From the NCBI GenBank assembly GCA_030683815.1, contig JAUXPJ010000012.1, forward strand, positions 62,001 to 126,000: a DNA stretch of 64,000 nt, in the 5' to 3' direction. Shown here one piece after another: positions 46,986-56,130 of this stretch. Source of the stretch: Flavobacteriaceae bacterium. Lineage in GTDB: Bacteria > Bacteroidota > Bacteroidia > Flavobacteriales > Flavobacteriaceae. The translations under genes and the position numbers were made by a program. Every line of letters begins with the position of its first letter. The stretch's first letter is position 1. The notes beneath the pieces are model-generated. The model saw nothing but the letters and a program-made list of their open reading frames with translations, ran no database searches and was not told where the DNA came from.

Positions 46986-47014
46986 TTGTCTGATAATTTT
47001 TCAACATAACTTTG
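46986..47014 (+). promoter_or_regulatory. Promoter of the acyl-CoA synthetase gene
   Basis: -33 TTG (46986-46988), 18-bp spacer, -7 TAACTTTG (47007-47014); 70-bp leader to the ATG. Good match to the Bacteroidetes consensus. Confidence 0.7.
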
Positions 47015-47084
47015 CAATTCATTTTTTATTCGCTATTTTTCGCGTAAACAACTAACAAAAACAAACTTTAACTACAACTTACTT

Positions 47085-48863
47085 ATGAAAATTACGCGTC
47101 TTTTCGATTTTCCATACTATCAAATGGAAAAATTCAACTTAGAAAAAGCATTCAATACTAAATCTAACGGTGTTTGGGTAGCTACTTCTACCCGTGAATT
47201 TCTAATAAAAGGAAATGCAATTAGTAGAGGATTATTACGATTAGGTATTAAACCTAATGATAAAATTGCGGTAATTTCTACCGTCAACCGTACAGAATGG
47301 AATATCATGGATCTTGGGATTTTACAAATTGGAGCACAAAATGTTCCCCTTTATCCCACTATTTCGTCTGATGAATACGAGTATATTTTTAATCATGCAG
47401 AAATTACTCATTGTTTCCTTTCAGATAAAGGCTTATTTGATAAAGTAACAATTATAAAAGATAAGGTTCCAACCCTTAAAGAAATTTATTCTTTTGATGA
47501 AATTGAAGATTGTTTAAACTGGAAAGAAGTTTTAGCATTAGGAAAAGATGAAAGCAATCAGCCGGAAGTAGAGAAAATTAAAGAAGGAGTAAAACCGGAA
47601 GATTTAGCTACCATTATTTATACATCAGGAACAACTGGAACTCCGAAAGGCGTTATGTTATCACACAACAATATGGTATCTAATACTTTGGCAAGTCTTT
47701 CGAGAGTTCCCGTAGTTTATGGAAAATATAAAGTACTGAGTTTTTTGCCGGTTTGTCACAGTTTTGAACGCATACTTCAGTATTTATATATGTATTCTGG
47801 AGGTGAAATTTATTTTGCAGAAAGCATCGAAAAAATAAAGGATAATTTAAATGAAGTACATCCTCATATCATGTCCGTAGTTCCCCGTTTGTTAGAGAAA
47901 ATTTATGATGGAATCATCGCCAAAGGAACTGAACTTACCGGAATCAAAAAAGTATTATTTTTCTGGGCAGTTGGGTTGGGTTTACAATGGAAACCTTATG
48001 GTGAAAATGGTTGGTGGTACGAATTCAAACTAAAAATTGCCCGTAAACTCATTTTCAGCAAATGGAAAGCAGCTTTAGGAGGCGAATTAAATACTTTAGT
48101 ATCCGGAAGTGCCGCCTTACAACCAAGATTAACCAAAGTATTTTGTGCCGCCGGATTAAGCATTATGGAAGGTTATGGTTTAACCGAAACCTCTCCGGTT
48201 GCTACTGTTAATATGTTCAAAGGAAATCTTTTTAGAATTGGTACTGTTGGAAAAGCTATTGCAGATGTTGAAATTAAAATTGCAGAAGATGGCGAAATTT
48301 TAATCAAAGGTCCCAATGTAATGCTTGGATACTACAAAGAACCTGAAAAAACAGCCGAAGTTATTAAAAACGGATATTTCCATACCGGCGATAAAGGTGA
48401 ACTTGACGCTGATGGTTTTTTAAAAATTACCGGTCGTAAAAAAGAAATCTTTAAAACATCCGGCGGAAAATATATTTCTCCTGTATTATTAGAAAATACC
48501 ATGAAACAATCTCGTTTTATTGAGCAAATTATGGTTGTTGGAGATGGTGAAAAAATGCCGGCAGCTATTATTCAACCTGCTTTTGATTTCATTAGAGAGT
48601 GGGCAAAACGTCATGATTTTGTTTTAAGCGGTTCAAATACTGAATTAATTGCTGATCATCGTGTTATTGATCGTATTCAAGAAGATGTTGATAAGAAAAA
48701 TCGCAAATTTGGTGATTGGGAAAAAATTAAACGTTTTGAATTAACTCCTGATGTTTGGGGAATTGACAATAACCTGTTAACTCCCACAATGAAACCAAAA
48801 CGAGATATTATTAAAGCGAAGTACATTGATTTATATAATAAAATTTATGAGTATCAATCGTAA
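47085..48863 (+). CDS. Long-chain fatty acid--CoA ligase
   Basis: AMP-forming acyl-CoA synthetase of 592 residues; activates fatty acids with ATP and CoA for lipid synthesis or beta-oxidation. P-loop TIIYTSGTTGTPKGVMLSHN (about 179-198), FLPVCHSFERI, VSGSAALQPRL, GYGLTETSPV, HTGDKGELDADGFLKITGRKKEIFKTSGGK-type motifs are all present. The class with AMP-binding and DLGILQIGAQNVPLYPT is the usual flavobacterial FadD-like form. No membrane segment, but such proteins associate with the inner membrane. Own promoter and terminator. Confidence 0.93.
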   Translation: MKITRLFDFPYYQMEKFNLEKAFNTKSNGVWVATSTREFLIKGNAISRGLLRLGIKPNDKIAVISTVNRTEWNIMDLGILQIGAQNVPLYPTISSDEYEYIFNHAEITHCFLSDKGLFDKVTIIKDKVPTLKEIYSFDEIEDCLNWKEVLALGKDESNQPEVEKIKEGVKPEDLATIIYTSGTTGTPKGVMLSHNNMVSNTLASLSRVPVVYGKYKVLSFLPVCHSFERILQYLYMYSGGEIYFAESIEKIKDNLNEVHPHIMSVVPRLLEKIYDGIIAKGTELTGIKKVLFFWAVGLGLQWKPYGENGWWYEFKLKIARKLIFSKWKAALGGELNTLVSGSAALQPRLTKVFCAAGLSIMEGYGLTETSPVATVNMFKGNLFRIGTVGKAIADVEIKIAEDGEILIKGPNVMLGYYKEPEKTAEVIKNGYFHTGDKGELDADGFLKITGRKKEIFKTSGGKYISPVLLENTMKQSRFIEQIMVVGDGEKMPAAIIQPAFDFIREWAKRHDFVLSGSNTELIADHRVIDRIQEDVDKKNRKFGDWEKIKRFELTPDVWGIDNNLLTPTMKPKRDIIKAKYIDLYNKIYEYQS

Positions 48864-48886
48864 ATAACAGCATATTAAAATTACTG

Positions 48887-48920
48887 AAAACCTAACAAAA
48901 ATTTGTTGGTTTTTTTTTGT
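48887..48920 (+). terminator. Rho-independent terminator of the acyl-CoA synthetase gene
   Basis: AAAACC-T-AACAAA pairs with TTTGTTGGTTTT with a one-base bulge, followed by a T-run. Confidence 0.8.
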
Positions 48921-49513
48921 GAATACCAGCTTAATGATTAGTAAATAGTATTAAATATGAATCTCTAAAACAAAGAAATTTCTTCTTTAAGTAAGATTCC
49001 CTCCTGTTCTAACCTATTTACATCTCCATATTAATTAAACATTAAGCAAACAACAATTAACCAATACAAAGCAGTTTTAGTAAAATGACCTCTTTTCATT
49101 TCTGTAACAAAACAAGCATTTTTGCAGCGGCTGGCAGTGGAGCGTTCCATAGTGCAACGAATTGGAAGGCGCATGATAAAAAAATGTGACCGTTTTGAAG
49201 GAAATTAAAAGCAGTCTTGAACTTTTGGTTCTTTCAGTTCAAGCTAAAAGAACAGTCAGTAACTGATTATTTATTGCACTTTTTTGCTTAGCCTGTCCCG
49301 TTTGCAACGGGATCCAAAAAAGTTCCAAAAAATGACGCCGCTTCTTATGCATTGCGCTGGCGCGCACCGCTTGTAAAACTTCGCCAAAAGAAGCTGCACT
49401 TCTTTCGATTTCCACCGAAGCTTTTTAGAAGCTATGCTGCAAAGCGGAGTTCTAACCAACTATATTCAATCTAAATTCTAAATTCTTTATTCTAAAATCT
49501 AACTTTATTTTTC

Positions 49514-49521
49514 TATTTTTG
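49514..49521 (+). promoter_or_regulatory. Bacteroidetes -7 element for dnaX
   Basis: TATTTTTG (TAnnTTTG), 19 bp before the dnaX ATG. Confidence 0.5.
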
Positions 49522-49540
49522 TTAACACAAGAAAATCAAC

Positions 49541-51283
49541 ATGGAGCATTTTATAGTATCGGCAAGAAAATACAGACCACAAATTTTTGAAGATGTAATT
49601 GGACAAGAAACCATCACCAATACACTTGAAAATGCTATAAAAAACAACCATTTAGCACAGGCTTTACTTTTTACGGGACCTCGCGGGGTCGGAAAAACGA
49701 CTTGTGCAAGAATCTTGGCAAAACGCATCAACCAAGAAAGCATGCAAAATGTCAGCGAAGATGAAGACTTTGCTTTTAATATTTTTGAATTGGATGCCGC
49801 TTCCAATAACTCAGTTGATGATATCAGAAGTTTAACCGATCAGGTTAGGATTCCGCCGCAAGTAGGTAAATACAAAGTTTATATCATCGATGAGGTTCAT
49901 ATGCTTTCACAATCTGCTTTCAATGCTTTTTTGAAAACTCTGGAAGAACCGCCGGCTCATGCCATTTTTATTTTAGCCACTACTGAAAAACACAAAATAA
50001 TACCCACCATTTTATCTCGTTGTCAAATATTTGATTTTAAACGAATTACAGTCAACGATATCAAAAATTACCTAAAGAAAATTGCCAAAGAAGAACAAAT
50101 TTCTGCAGAAGATGATGCTCTTCATATCATCGCTCAAAAAGCGGACGGTGCATTACGCGATGCACTTTCTATTTATGACCGTGTAGTCAGTTTTTGCGGA
50201 AAAGAATTAACCCGACAGGCAGTTGCCGAAAACTTAAATGTATTAGATTATGAAGTTTATTTTAGGGTTACTGATTTAATCTTAGAAAATAAAATTCCTG
50301 ATTTATTACTCGAATTTAACTCAATTTTAAGTAAAGGATTTGATGCTCATCATTTTATAATCGGTTTAGCATCTCATTTTAGAGATTTGTTGGTTGCTAA
50401 AACTCCAAATACAGTTTCCTTACTCGAAGTTGGCGAAAACACGCAGAAAACCTATATAGATCAGGCTAAAAAAAGTTCAGATAATTTCTTGTTAAAAGCC
50501 ATTGAAATTGCGAATACAGGCGATTTAAGGTATAAAGAAAGTAAGAATCAGCGACTTTTAATTGAATTAATTTTAATGCAATTAAGCTCTATCACTTTTG
50601 ATGGAGAAAAAAAAAATGACAATCAGTTCATAATTCCGGCTCATCATTTTAAAAAATCAACTGCCGCTCAATTGGCTATTGATAAAGAAACATCAATAAT
50701 TCCTGTTACTTCTTCAGAAGATACATCATATACATCTGAGAAAGAAGAACTTACTTCTAATACCAAAAATGTTATTGAAGAACCTCAACAGCCGGAAATC
50801 CAAAAACCAAATTTAAAGTTAGAACCTCGAAGAATCTCTGCCCTCTCTATTTCTAATATTGATAATCAGCAAGAATCCATCAGTAAAAAGCTGGATTTTG
50901 TCGATGAAAGTTTATTGCCAAAAGATGAATTTACTTCTGAACAGCTTGTGAAATTATGGGATGAATTTTCTCATCAGCAGCTTCAATCCGGGAAAAAATT
51001 AAAAAATGCAGTTTTAACATCGGCTGAGCCAAGTTGTAATGGAAATGAAATTTTATATCAGGTTTCCAGTAAAAATATGAAAGAGCAATTTTTAAGTATC
51101 GCGCCTTACTTACTCAAATTCTTAAAAGAAAAACTCAATAATTATTCCATTTTTATCACTGTTGAGATTTTAGAAACCATTCAAAAAAAGTATGCTCATA
51201 CACCGAAAGAAAAATATGAATTGCTTTCAAAAAAAAATATTGAACTGGATTTGCTTCGAGAGCGATTTAAATTAGAGCTATAA
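49541..51283 (+). CDS. dnaX: DNA polymerase III subunits gamma/tau
   Basis: Clamp-loader ATPase of 580 residues. AAA+ domain: VSARKYRPQIFEDVIGQE, Walker A TGPRGVGKTTCARIL (about 45-59), DEVHMLSQSAFNAFLKTLEE (Walker B), ATTEKHKIIPTILSRC (sensor 1 and SRC arginine finger). The four-cysteine zinc module of the E. coli protein between Walker A and B is missing; instead there is a short acidic linker, as usual for this group. Domain III follows, then a low-complexity region (about 370-460) and a tau-like C-terminal part. No slippery A-run with clear frameshift signals was identified. Confidence 0.95.
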   Translation: MEHFIVSARKYRPQIFEDVIGQETITNTLENAIKNNHLAQALLFTGPRGVGKTTCARILAKRINQESMQNVSEDEDFAFNIFELDAASNNSVDDIRSLTDQVRIPPQVGKYKVYIIDEVHMLSQSAFNAFLKTLEEPPAHAIFILATTEKHKIIPTILSRCQIFDFKRITVNDIKNYLKKIAKEEQISAEDDALHIIAQKADGALRDALSIYDRVVSFCGKELTRQAVAENLNVLDYEVYFRVTDLILENKIPDLLLEFNSILSKGFDAHHFIIGLASHFRDLLVAKTPNTVSLLEVGENTQKTYIDQAKKSSDNFLLKAIEIANTGDLRYKESKNQRLLIELILMQLSSITFDGEKKNDNQFIIPAHHFKKSTAAQLAIDKETSIIPVTSSEDTSYTSEKEELTSNTKNVIEEPQQPEIQKPNLKLEPRRISALSISNIDNQQESISKKLDFVDESLLPKDEFTSEQLVKLWDEFSHQQLQSGKKLKNAVLTSAEPSCNGNEILYQVSSKNMKEQFLSIAPYLLKFLKEKLNNYSIFITVEILETIQKKYAHTPKEKYELLSKKNIELDLLRERFKLEL

Positions 51284-51305
51284 AACTGACACTTTTGGCA
51301 TTGAT

Positions 51306-52751
51306 TTGCATAAAATCATTTCACATTCCGTAATTTTACCAAAAATAACCGAATTGAATTCACTTTACAACGATACCATCATTGCCATTGCAAGTCCGCC
51401 CGGAATTGGAGCCATTGCTGTTATTCGACTTTCCGGTCCTGAGGCTATTACCATTTGTAATTCTTTTTTTAAATCGGTTAAAGGTACCAAAGATTTATCA
51501 ACCCAAAAATCGCATACGCTTCATTTTGGTTATATAAAAGAAGGAGAACGTTTAATTGATGAAGTTTTGGTTTCTTTATTTCATGGACCCAATTCTTACA
51601 CAGGAGAAAATACCATTGAGATTTCTTGTCACGGTTCTTCCTATATCCAACAGGAAATAGTTCAACTTTTTTTGAGAAATCAAGTCAGATTAGCCACTCC
51701 GGGTGAATTTACCTTACGCGCTTTTTTAAACGGGAAATTGGATTTATCACAGGCTGAAGCGGTTGCAGATTTGATTGAATCCAATTCAGCGGCCTCACAT
51801 CAAGTGGCTATGCAACAAATGCGAGGTGGATATTCTAAAGATATCGAAGATTTGCGACAGGAATTATTGAATTTTGCCTCGTTAATGGAATTGGAATTAG
51901 ATTTTTCTGAAGAAGATGTTGAATTTGCCGATAGAAATGAATTTAAGATGTTGGTAGATAAAATCAGCCGTGTTTTACAGCAGTTGATTGATTCTTTTGC
52001 GTTGGGAAATGTACTCAAAAACGGAATTCCAATTGCCATAGTAGGAGAACCCAATGTTGGAAAATCGACCTTGTTAAATGCACTTTTAAAGGAAGAAAAA
52101 GCGATTGTTTCTGAAATTCCGGGAACCACACGCGATGCCATTGAAGATGAGATCGTTATCAACGGAATTGTATATCGATTTATTGATACCGCCGGAATTA
52201 GAGAAACTAAAGATGTGATTGAAACTATTGGTATTCAAAAAACTTTTGAGAAAATACAACAAGCGCATGTAATAATTTATTTATTGGATGCCGGCACTTT
52301 AAATCAAGAAAAATCAAGATTATTACAGATAGAAATTGCTAAAATTCAAGAGCAATTCCCTTCAAAATTATTAATAATAATTGCCAATAAGATTGATTTA
52401 ACAGATGTTAAAAGAGTTAAACAATTACTTCCTTTTCAAAATGTTCATTTCATCTCTGCAAAAAACAGGGAAGGAATTCATGAATTAACGCTGAAATTAA
52501 CTTCATTGGTACAAACCGGAAAACTTTCCTCCAACAATATTATCCTCAGCAATAGCAGACATTACGAAGCTTTTTCAAATGCTTTAAAAGCTTTAAATGA
52601 AGTTAAAGAAGGAATCAACAATGAAATACCAACCGATTTATTGGCGATTGACATCCGACAAGCGCTCTATCATTTAGGAGAAGTTACCGGTCAAATCTCT
52701 ACCGATGATTTATTGGGAAATATTTTTGCCAATTTCTGTATCGGGAAGTAA
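51306..52751 (+). CDS. mnmE: tRNA modification GTPase MnmE (TrmE)
   Basis: With MnmG makes the cmnm5 modification of wobble uridine in tRNA. N-terminal TrmE domain (NDTIIAIASPPGIGAIAVIRLSG, formate/folate-binding fold), central GTPase with G1 GEPNVGKSTLLNALL, G2/G3 GTTRD and DTAGI, G4 NKID, and the C-terminal FCIGK with the conserved Cys. There is no ATG near the expected N-terminus: possible starts are TTG at 51306 and TTG at 51354; the latter gives MNSLYNDTI and fits the usual length better. It starts about 20 bp after dnaX and is probably in its operon. Confidence 0.95.
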   Translation: MHKIISHSVILPKITELNSLYNDTIIAIASPPGIGAIAVIRLSGPEAITICNSFFKSVKGTKDLSTQKSHTLHFGYIKEGERLIDEVLVSLFHGPNSYTGENTIEISCHGSSYIQQEIVQLFLRNQVRLATPGEFTLRAFLNGKLDLSQAEAVADLIESNSAASHQVAMQQMRGGYSKDIEDLRQELLNFASLMELELDFSEEDVEFADRNEFKMLVDKISRVLQQLIDSFALGNVLKNGIPIAIVGEPNVGKSTLLNALLKEEKAIVSEIPGTTRDAIEDEIVINGIVYRFIDTAGIRETKDVIETIGIQKTFEKIQQAHVIIYLLDAGTLNQEKSRLLQIEIAKIQEQFPSKLLIIIANKIDLTDVKRVKQLLPFQNVHFISAKNREGIHELTLKLTSLVQTGKLSSNNIILSNSRHYEAFSNALKALNEVKEGINNEIPTDLLAIDIRQALYHLGEVTGQISTDDLLGNIFANFCIGK

Positions 52752-52808
52752 CATTTTTATCTTTTAAAAAGTTAAATCATTTTAGATTTACCTGTTTAAT
52801 CTATCTTA

Positions 52809-53183
52809 TTACAACAAGTATTTCTCAATCATTTTTAGAAGTTTCTCTTTTAGAATAGGTTTAGAAATAAAATCGTTACAGCCGGATTCTATTGCTTTTG
52901 CTTCATCTTTAGGGAATGCATAAGCCGTTTGGGCAATAATGATTACTTTCTTATTGAACTCACGTATTTTCTTCGTGGCATCTAAACCATTCATTTTAGG
53001 CAACTTGAGATCCATTAAAATTAGGTTTAAATCCGGATTTTTAAGAGCCGTTTTAATAGCTTCTATCCCATCTTTTACAACTAAAATTTCATTACAACAA
53101 TCCCCTAACCCTTCAGTTAGCAACGTAACAGATGTTGGTTCATCTTCTACAATCAATATTTTGAGGTTTAGTAATTTGCTCAT
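52809..53183 (-). CDS. Stand-alone response regulator receiver (CheY-like)
   Basis: Receiver domain only, 124 residues: acidic pair E13/D14, phospho-acceptor D58 in LILMDLKLP, T86 and K108 in SKP. No output domain, so it acts by protein-protein contact or in a phosphorelay. Upstream (53198-53426) lies a decayed histidine kinase ATPase domain, so this gene was probably the C-terminal receiver or partner of that kinase and may now serve another kinase or be an orphan. Confidence 0.9.
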   Translation of the reverse strand: MSKLLNLKILIVEDEPTSVTLLTEGLGDCCNEILVVKDGIEAIKTALKNPDLNLILMDLKLPKMNGLDATKKIREFNKKVIIIAQTAYAFPKDEAKAIESGCNDFISKPILKEKLLKMIEKYLL

Positions 53184-53197
53184 GGCATTAGTTAAAA

Positions 53198-53426
53198 TTA
53201 ACTGTATTTATTTTTAAGATCCTCTTTATTTGCATCTTTATAAGGAATTATAAAATAGAAAACCACTTCCTTATTGAAAATTTAAAACCAAATCTTTCAC
53301 ACACTTGTCTTTCTTCAATATCAGCTTGAACAAATATTTCGAGAATAGCTTTTTGTCTGTCTTCTACAATCCTAATTCCTGTATTTTTTACATAGAATTG
53401 AAGAAAATTATCAATTTTCTCTTAAA
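53198..53426 (-). pseudogene. Relic of a histidine kinase HATPase domain
   Basis: One frame reads EKIDNFLQFYVKNTGIRIVE then DRQKAILEIFVQADIEERQV, matching the N/G1-box region of kinases (usually DTGIGIP...RFVQAD). After a deletion and frameshift, FYFIIPYKDANKEDLKNKYS and a stop match the usual STFYFTIPY end. The N box and G2 box are gone. It is adjacent to the orphan receiver. Confidence 0.8.
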
Positions 53427-53465
53427 GATAAACCTTTTATTTTGATGATGTAAAATTTATATTAA

Positions 53466-54386
53466 TTATATGAAGAATAAAACAATACCACTCAACGCAA
53501 TAAAAGCTCCAATAACTTCTTTTACGGTTACTTTTTCTTTATACAATAAAATGGCCGGCGGAATAATCAGTACAGGGATAATTGCCATAATGGTTGAAGC
53601 AATTCCGATGGTCGTATATTTGATGGCCAACAATGAAGCGTAAACACCTAAAAATGGACCAAATATAGAGCCAATCATAATGAATTTCATGGATTTTGAA
53701 TCGGTTACAGCCTGTTTTACTTTTGACCATCGTTTGATGGAAGTAACAAGAATTACAAATCCGATAGTTCCTGCAATAATTCGTATTTGAGTAGCTGCAA
53801 AAACGTTATAATCGCGCATTCCATATTTACTCAACACTAAACCCGTAGCTTGACCGATAGTTCCTAAAAAAGCAAATATCAATCCTTTAGTTGAAAATGA
53901 AAATTGTATTTTTCCAGATTTCTTTCCTAAATTTTCTTCGGATGCCATTTTCTTTTCAGTAATGACTAAAGTTATCCCAAAAATGGTGATAAACATGGCC
54001 AATAAGGATAAAGCATTCATCGTTTCTCCCAATACCAGCCAACTGATAAAAGAGGCTAAAGGAGCACTTAACGACATAATTAACATGGTAATTCTGGCAC
54101 TGATAAACTCATACGATTTTAACAAAAAATAATCACCAAAAACAAAACCGACTATGCCGGAAACCGACATCCAAATCCATTGATGCGATGTGGCATCAAA
54201 AGGCAAAAACATGCCCCTTGAAAATGAAGAGATTACTGCATAAATAACCAAAGCAATCATTAGCCGAATAACATTTACAGAGATAGAACCCGCTCTTCGG
54301 GTTGCTTGCTGAAATGCCAAACTGGTGATTGTCCAGAAAACGGCTGTTAATAAGGCGATGAATTCTCCTAAATGGCTTGTCAACAT
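53466..54386 (-). CDS. EamA/DMT-superfamily transporter
   Basis: Protein of 306 residues with about ten membrane helices in two EamA repeats (about 5-140 and 165-305), split by a basic loop (EKKMASEENLGKKSGK). GETMNALSLLAMFITIFGI and KEKVTVKEVIGAFIALSGI end the two repeats, the usual motif. It probably exports a metabolite or amino acid; substrate unknown. Solitary gene. Confidence 0.9.
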   Translation of the reverse strand: MLTSHLGEFIALLTAVFWTITSLAFQQATRRAGSISVNVIRLMIALVIYAVISSFSRGMFLPFDATSHQWIWMSVSGIVGFVFGDYFLLKSYEFISARITMLIMSLSAPLASFISWLVLGETMNALSLLAMFITIFGITLVITEKKMASEENLGKKSGKIQFSFSTKGLIFAFLGTIGQATGLVLSKYGMRDYNVFAATQIRIIAGTIGFVILVTSIKRWSKVKQAVTDSKSMKFIMIGSIFGPFLGVYASLLAIKYTTIGIASTIMAIIPVLIIPPAILLYKEKVTVKEVIGAFIALSGIVLFFI

Positions 54387-54528
54387 TGAATGTTTAATTT
54401 AAAGCGATGCAAAAGTAACTTAATTAATTAAACCTCATTAAGAATCCATTGTTTTTTTTAATTCATCAAAATTTTTACTTAGCACACGGGTTATATCAGA
54501 CTCTATTTTTATAATAAATAGCTCCATG

Positions 54529-54557
54529 AATACCAGATACCAGATACCAGATACCAT
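54529..54557. repeat. 7-bp tandem repeat
   Basis: AGATACC-type unit repeated about four times between the EamA and serine hydrolase genes. It encodes nothing evident. Confidence 0.6.
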
Positions 54558-56099
54558 CTACTCAATTTTCACCGGTTTTAACTCTTCAAAAAAGATATCA
54601 TCGTTTGGAACATCAAAATCGATTCCTAAAATCTCCAAATTATTATCAAAATTAAATTTCACCATACCAAAATCTAACCAGGCATGTGGAGTATCCCACT
54701 CTATTTTCCATACATCATAATGCCAATGCGATAAACTGGCAGATAAATTGGGAGAATGTTCAAAATTTAATCTAAGCGTATTTTGCTCGTTTGAAATAAT
54801 GATTTTTCCATAAATGGCAGATTTAAAAGTCCCCACATATTTTTCAATCGGTAAAGATGGTTGCGTGTTTAAAACACGTTTTTTAATTCGGTCTGCCACT
54901 CTTGTATCTTTAGCTTCATTACTATCATTCAGTTTCAACAATTCTTTACTCCAATCTTTCACTTTGATTCCTAAATAAGTATCCAATGCGTAATTTGTAG
55001 CAGCTGTAATCGGACTTTTCATCCCATTAGTCAACACAACAACTCCTAAATTTTGATCTGGAACCATGGTAACTGCCGTTATCATTCCATCATATCCGCC
55101 GGTATGTCCCATTCTTAAATTTCCGTGATAATCACTCAGACTCCATCCTAAACCATAAGCGCTGAAATGGCGATTGAAATCATTTTTCTTGGTTTGATCC
55201 ACTCTAAAATTGTTATGGGGTGTCCAAATATTGTTAATCGTTTTAGCCGTTAATAAAGTATCTTTTCCATGGATTCCTTTATTCAGATTAAAAATCATCC
55301 ATTTTGACACATCATTTACGCTAGAAATAAGTCCTCCCATTGCACCAATTTCTTCCCAATTTTCCCATTCGATAGGGAAATTAGCCGATTCTTTTCTACC
55401 ATGTGGAGTGGCAAAGTTTCCTTTTTCTTCAAGTTGATTTGGATTTGTAATGGTGCGATTCATGTCCAACGGAATTAAAATTCGCTCTTGAACAACTTCA
55501 CTCCACGGCTTGCCTGTTACTTTTTTAATCACTTCTCCGGCAGCAATATACATTACATTAGAATAGCCGTAACCCGCTCTAAAATCAAATGATTTTGATA
55601 AATATTTGGTGCCTTTAACAATTGCTGAAGCGCTCAAATTTGACTTATACCAAATGACATCGCCGCTAAAAGTACCCAATCCAACGCGATGACTCAGCAA
55701 ATCACGAATCGTAATTTCCTTACTCACCCATGGGTCATAAACTTCAAAATAAGGCAAATAATCTTTGACTTTATCATCCCAAGAAAGTTTACCTTCTTGT
55801 ACCAACATTCCGATAATTGCTGATGTAAAAGCTTTTGAATTGGAGGCAATTGCATATAAAGTATTGGCATCAGGTTTTTCACTTTTGCCAATTTCTAAAT
55901 GGCCGTAACTTTTGGCAAAAACCAATTTGCCATCTTTTACAATACCGATAGACATACTCGGGATATCCCAATCAGCAGCCATTTGAGCAAAGTAAGTATC
56001 TAACTTTTTAGGGTCAATAGTTGATTGCTTTTTTTGAGAAAAAACTACGGTTGTTGAAACTGTAACAATGAGGATGAAAAGAAAGAATTTTAATTTCAT
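54558..56099 (-). CDS. Secreted serine hydrolase (beta-lactamase/DD-peptidase family) with C-terminal DUF3471-like domain
   Basis: Protein of 513 residues with a signal peptide (1-21, ending VFSQ). Class C beta-lactamase-like fold (about 30-370): S86-x-x-K89 (IASNSKAF), Tyr motif YGYSNVM, and HTGGYDG in place of KTG. Residues about 415-510 form a beta-rich DUF3471-like domain. These proteins are peptidases or esterases of uncertain substrate, rarely real beta-lactamases. It lies 30 bp after the PBP1A gene on the same strand, which may hint at a cell-wall role. Confidence 0.9.
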   Translation of the reverse strand: MKLKFFLFILIVTVSTTVVFSQKKQSTIDPKKLDTYFAQMAADWDIPSMSIGIVKDGKLVFAKSYGHLEIGKSEKPDANTLYAIASNSKAFTSAIIGMLVQEGKLSWDDKVKDYLPYFEVYDPWVSKEITIRDLLSHRVGLGTFSGDVIWYKSNLSASAIVKGTKYLSKSFDFRAGYGYSNVMYIAAGEVIKKVTGKPWSEVVQERILIPLDMNRTITNPNQLEEKGNFATPHGRKESANFPIEWENWEEIGAMGGLISSVNDVSKWMIFNLNKGIHGKDTLLTAKTINNIWTPHNNFRVDQTKKNDFNRHFSAYGLGWSLSDYHGNLRMGHTGGYDGMITAVTMVPDQNLGVVVLTNGMKSPITAATNYALDTYLGIKVKDWSKELLKLNDSNEAKDTRVADRIKKRVLNTQPSLPIEKYVGTFKSAIYGKIIISNEQNTLRLNFEHSPNLSASLSHWHYDVWKIEWDTPHAWLDFGMVKFNFDNNLEILGIDFDVPNDDIFFEELKPVKIE

Positions 56100-56130
56100 T
56101 TTGCTGATTTTAAATAATTAAACTGTTGAT

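Larger units (their letters stand above)
48864..49540. other. Long non-coding region with GC-richer segment
   Basis: A 677-bp gap. It starts with the acyl-CoA synthetase terminator, then AT-rich DNA; 49120-49460 is clearly richer in GC than its surroundings and has several short palindromes, including TCCCGTT-TGC-AACGGGA (49296-49312) and GTTCTTT/AAAGAAC (about 49229-49254). A 62-codon minus-strand frame there looks non-coding. It may be a dispersed repeat or mobile-element remnant. The dnaX promoter ends it. Confidence 0.6.

Noticed and set aside
49271-49459. 62-codon minus-strand frame before dnaX
   Set aside because: Cysteine- and lysine-rich with no family resemblance; fits a translated non-coding repeat better.
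49541-51283. Programmed frameshift producing gamma from dnaX
   Set aside because: An A-run near 50610 exists, but no convincing slippery heptamer with a following stem-loop was recognised.
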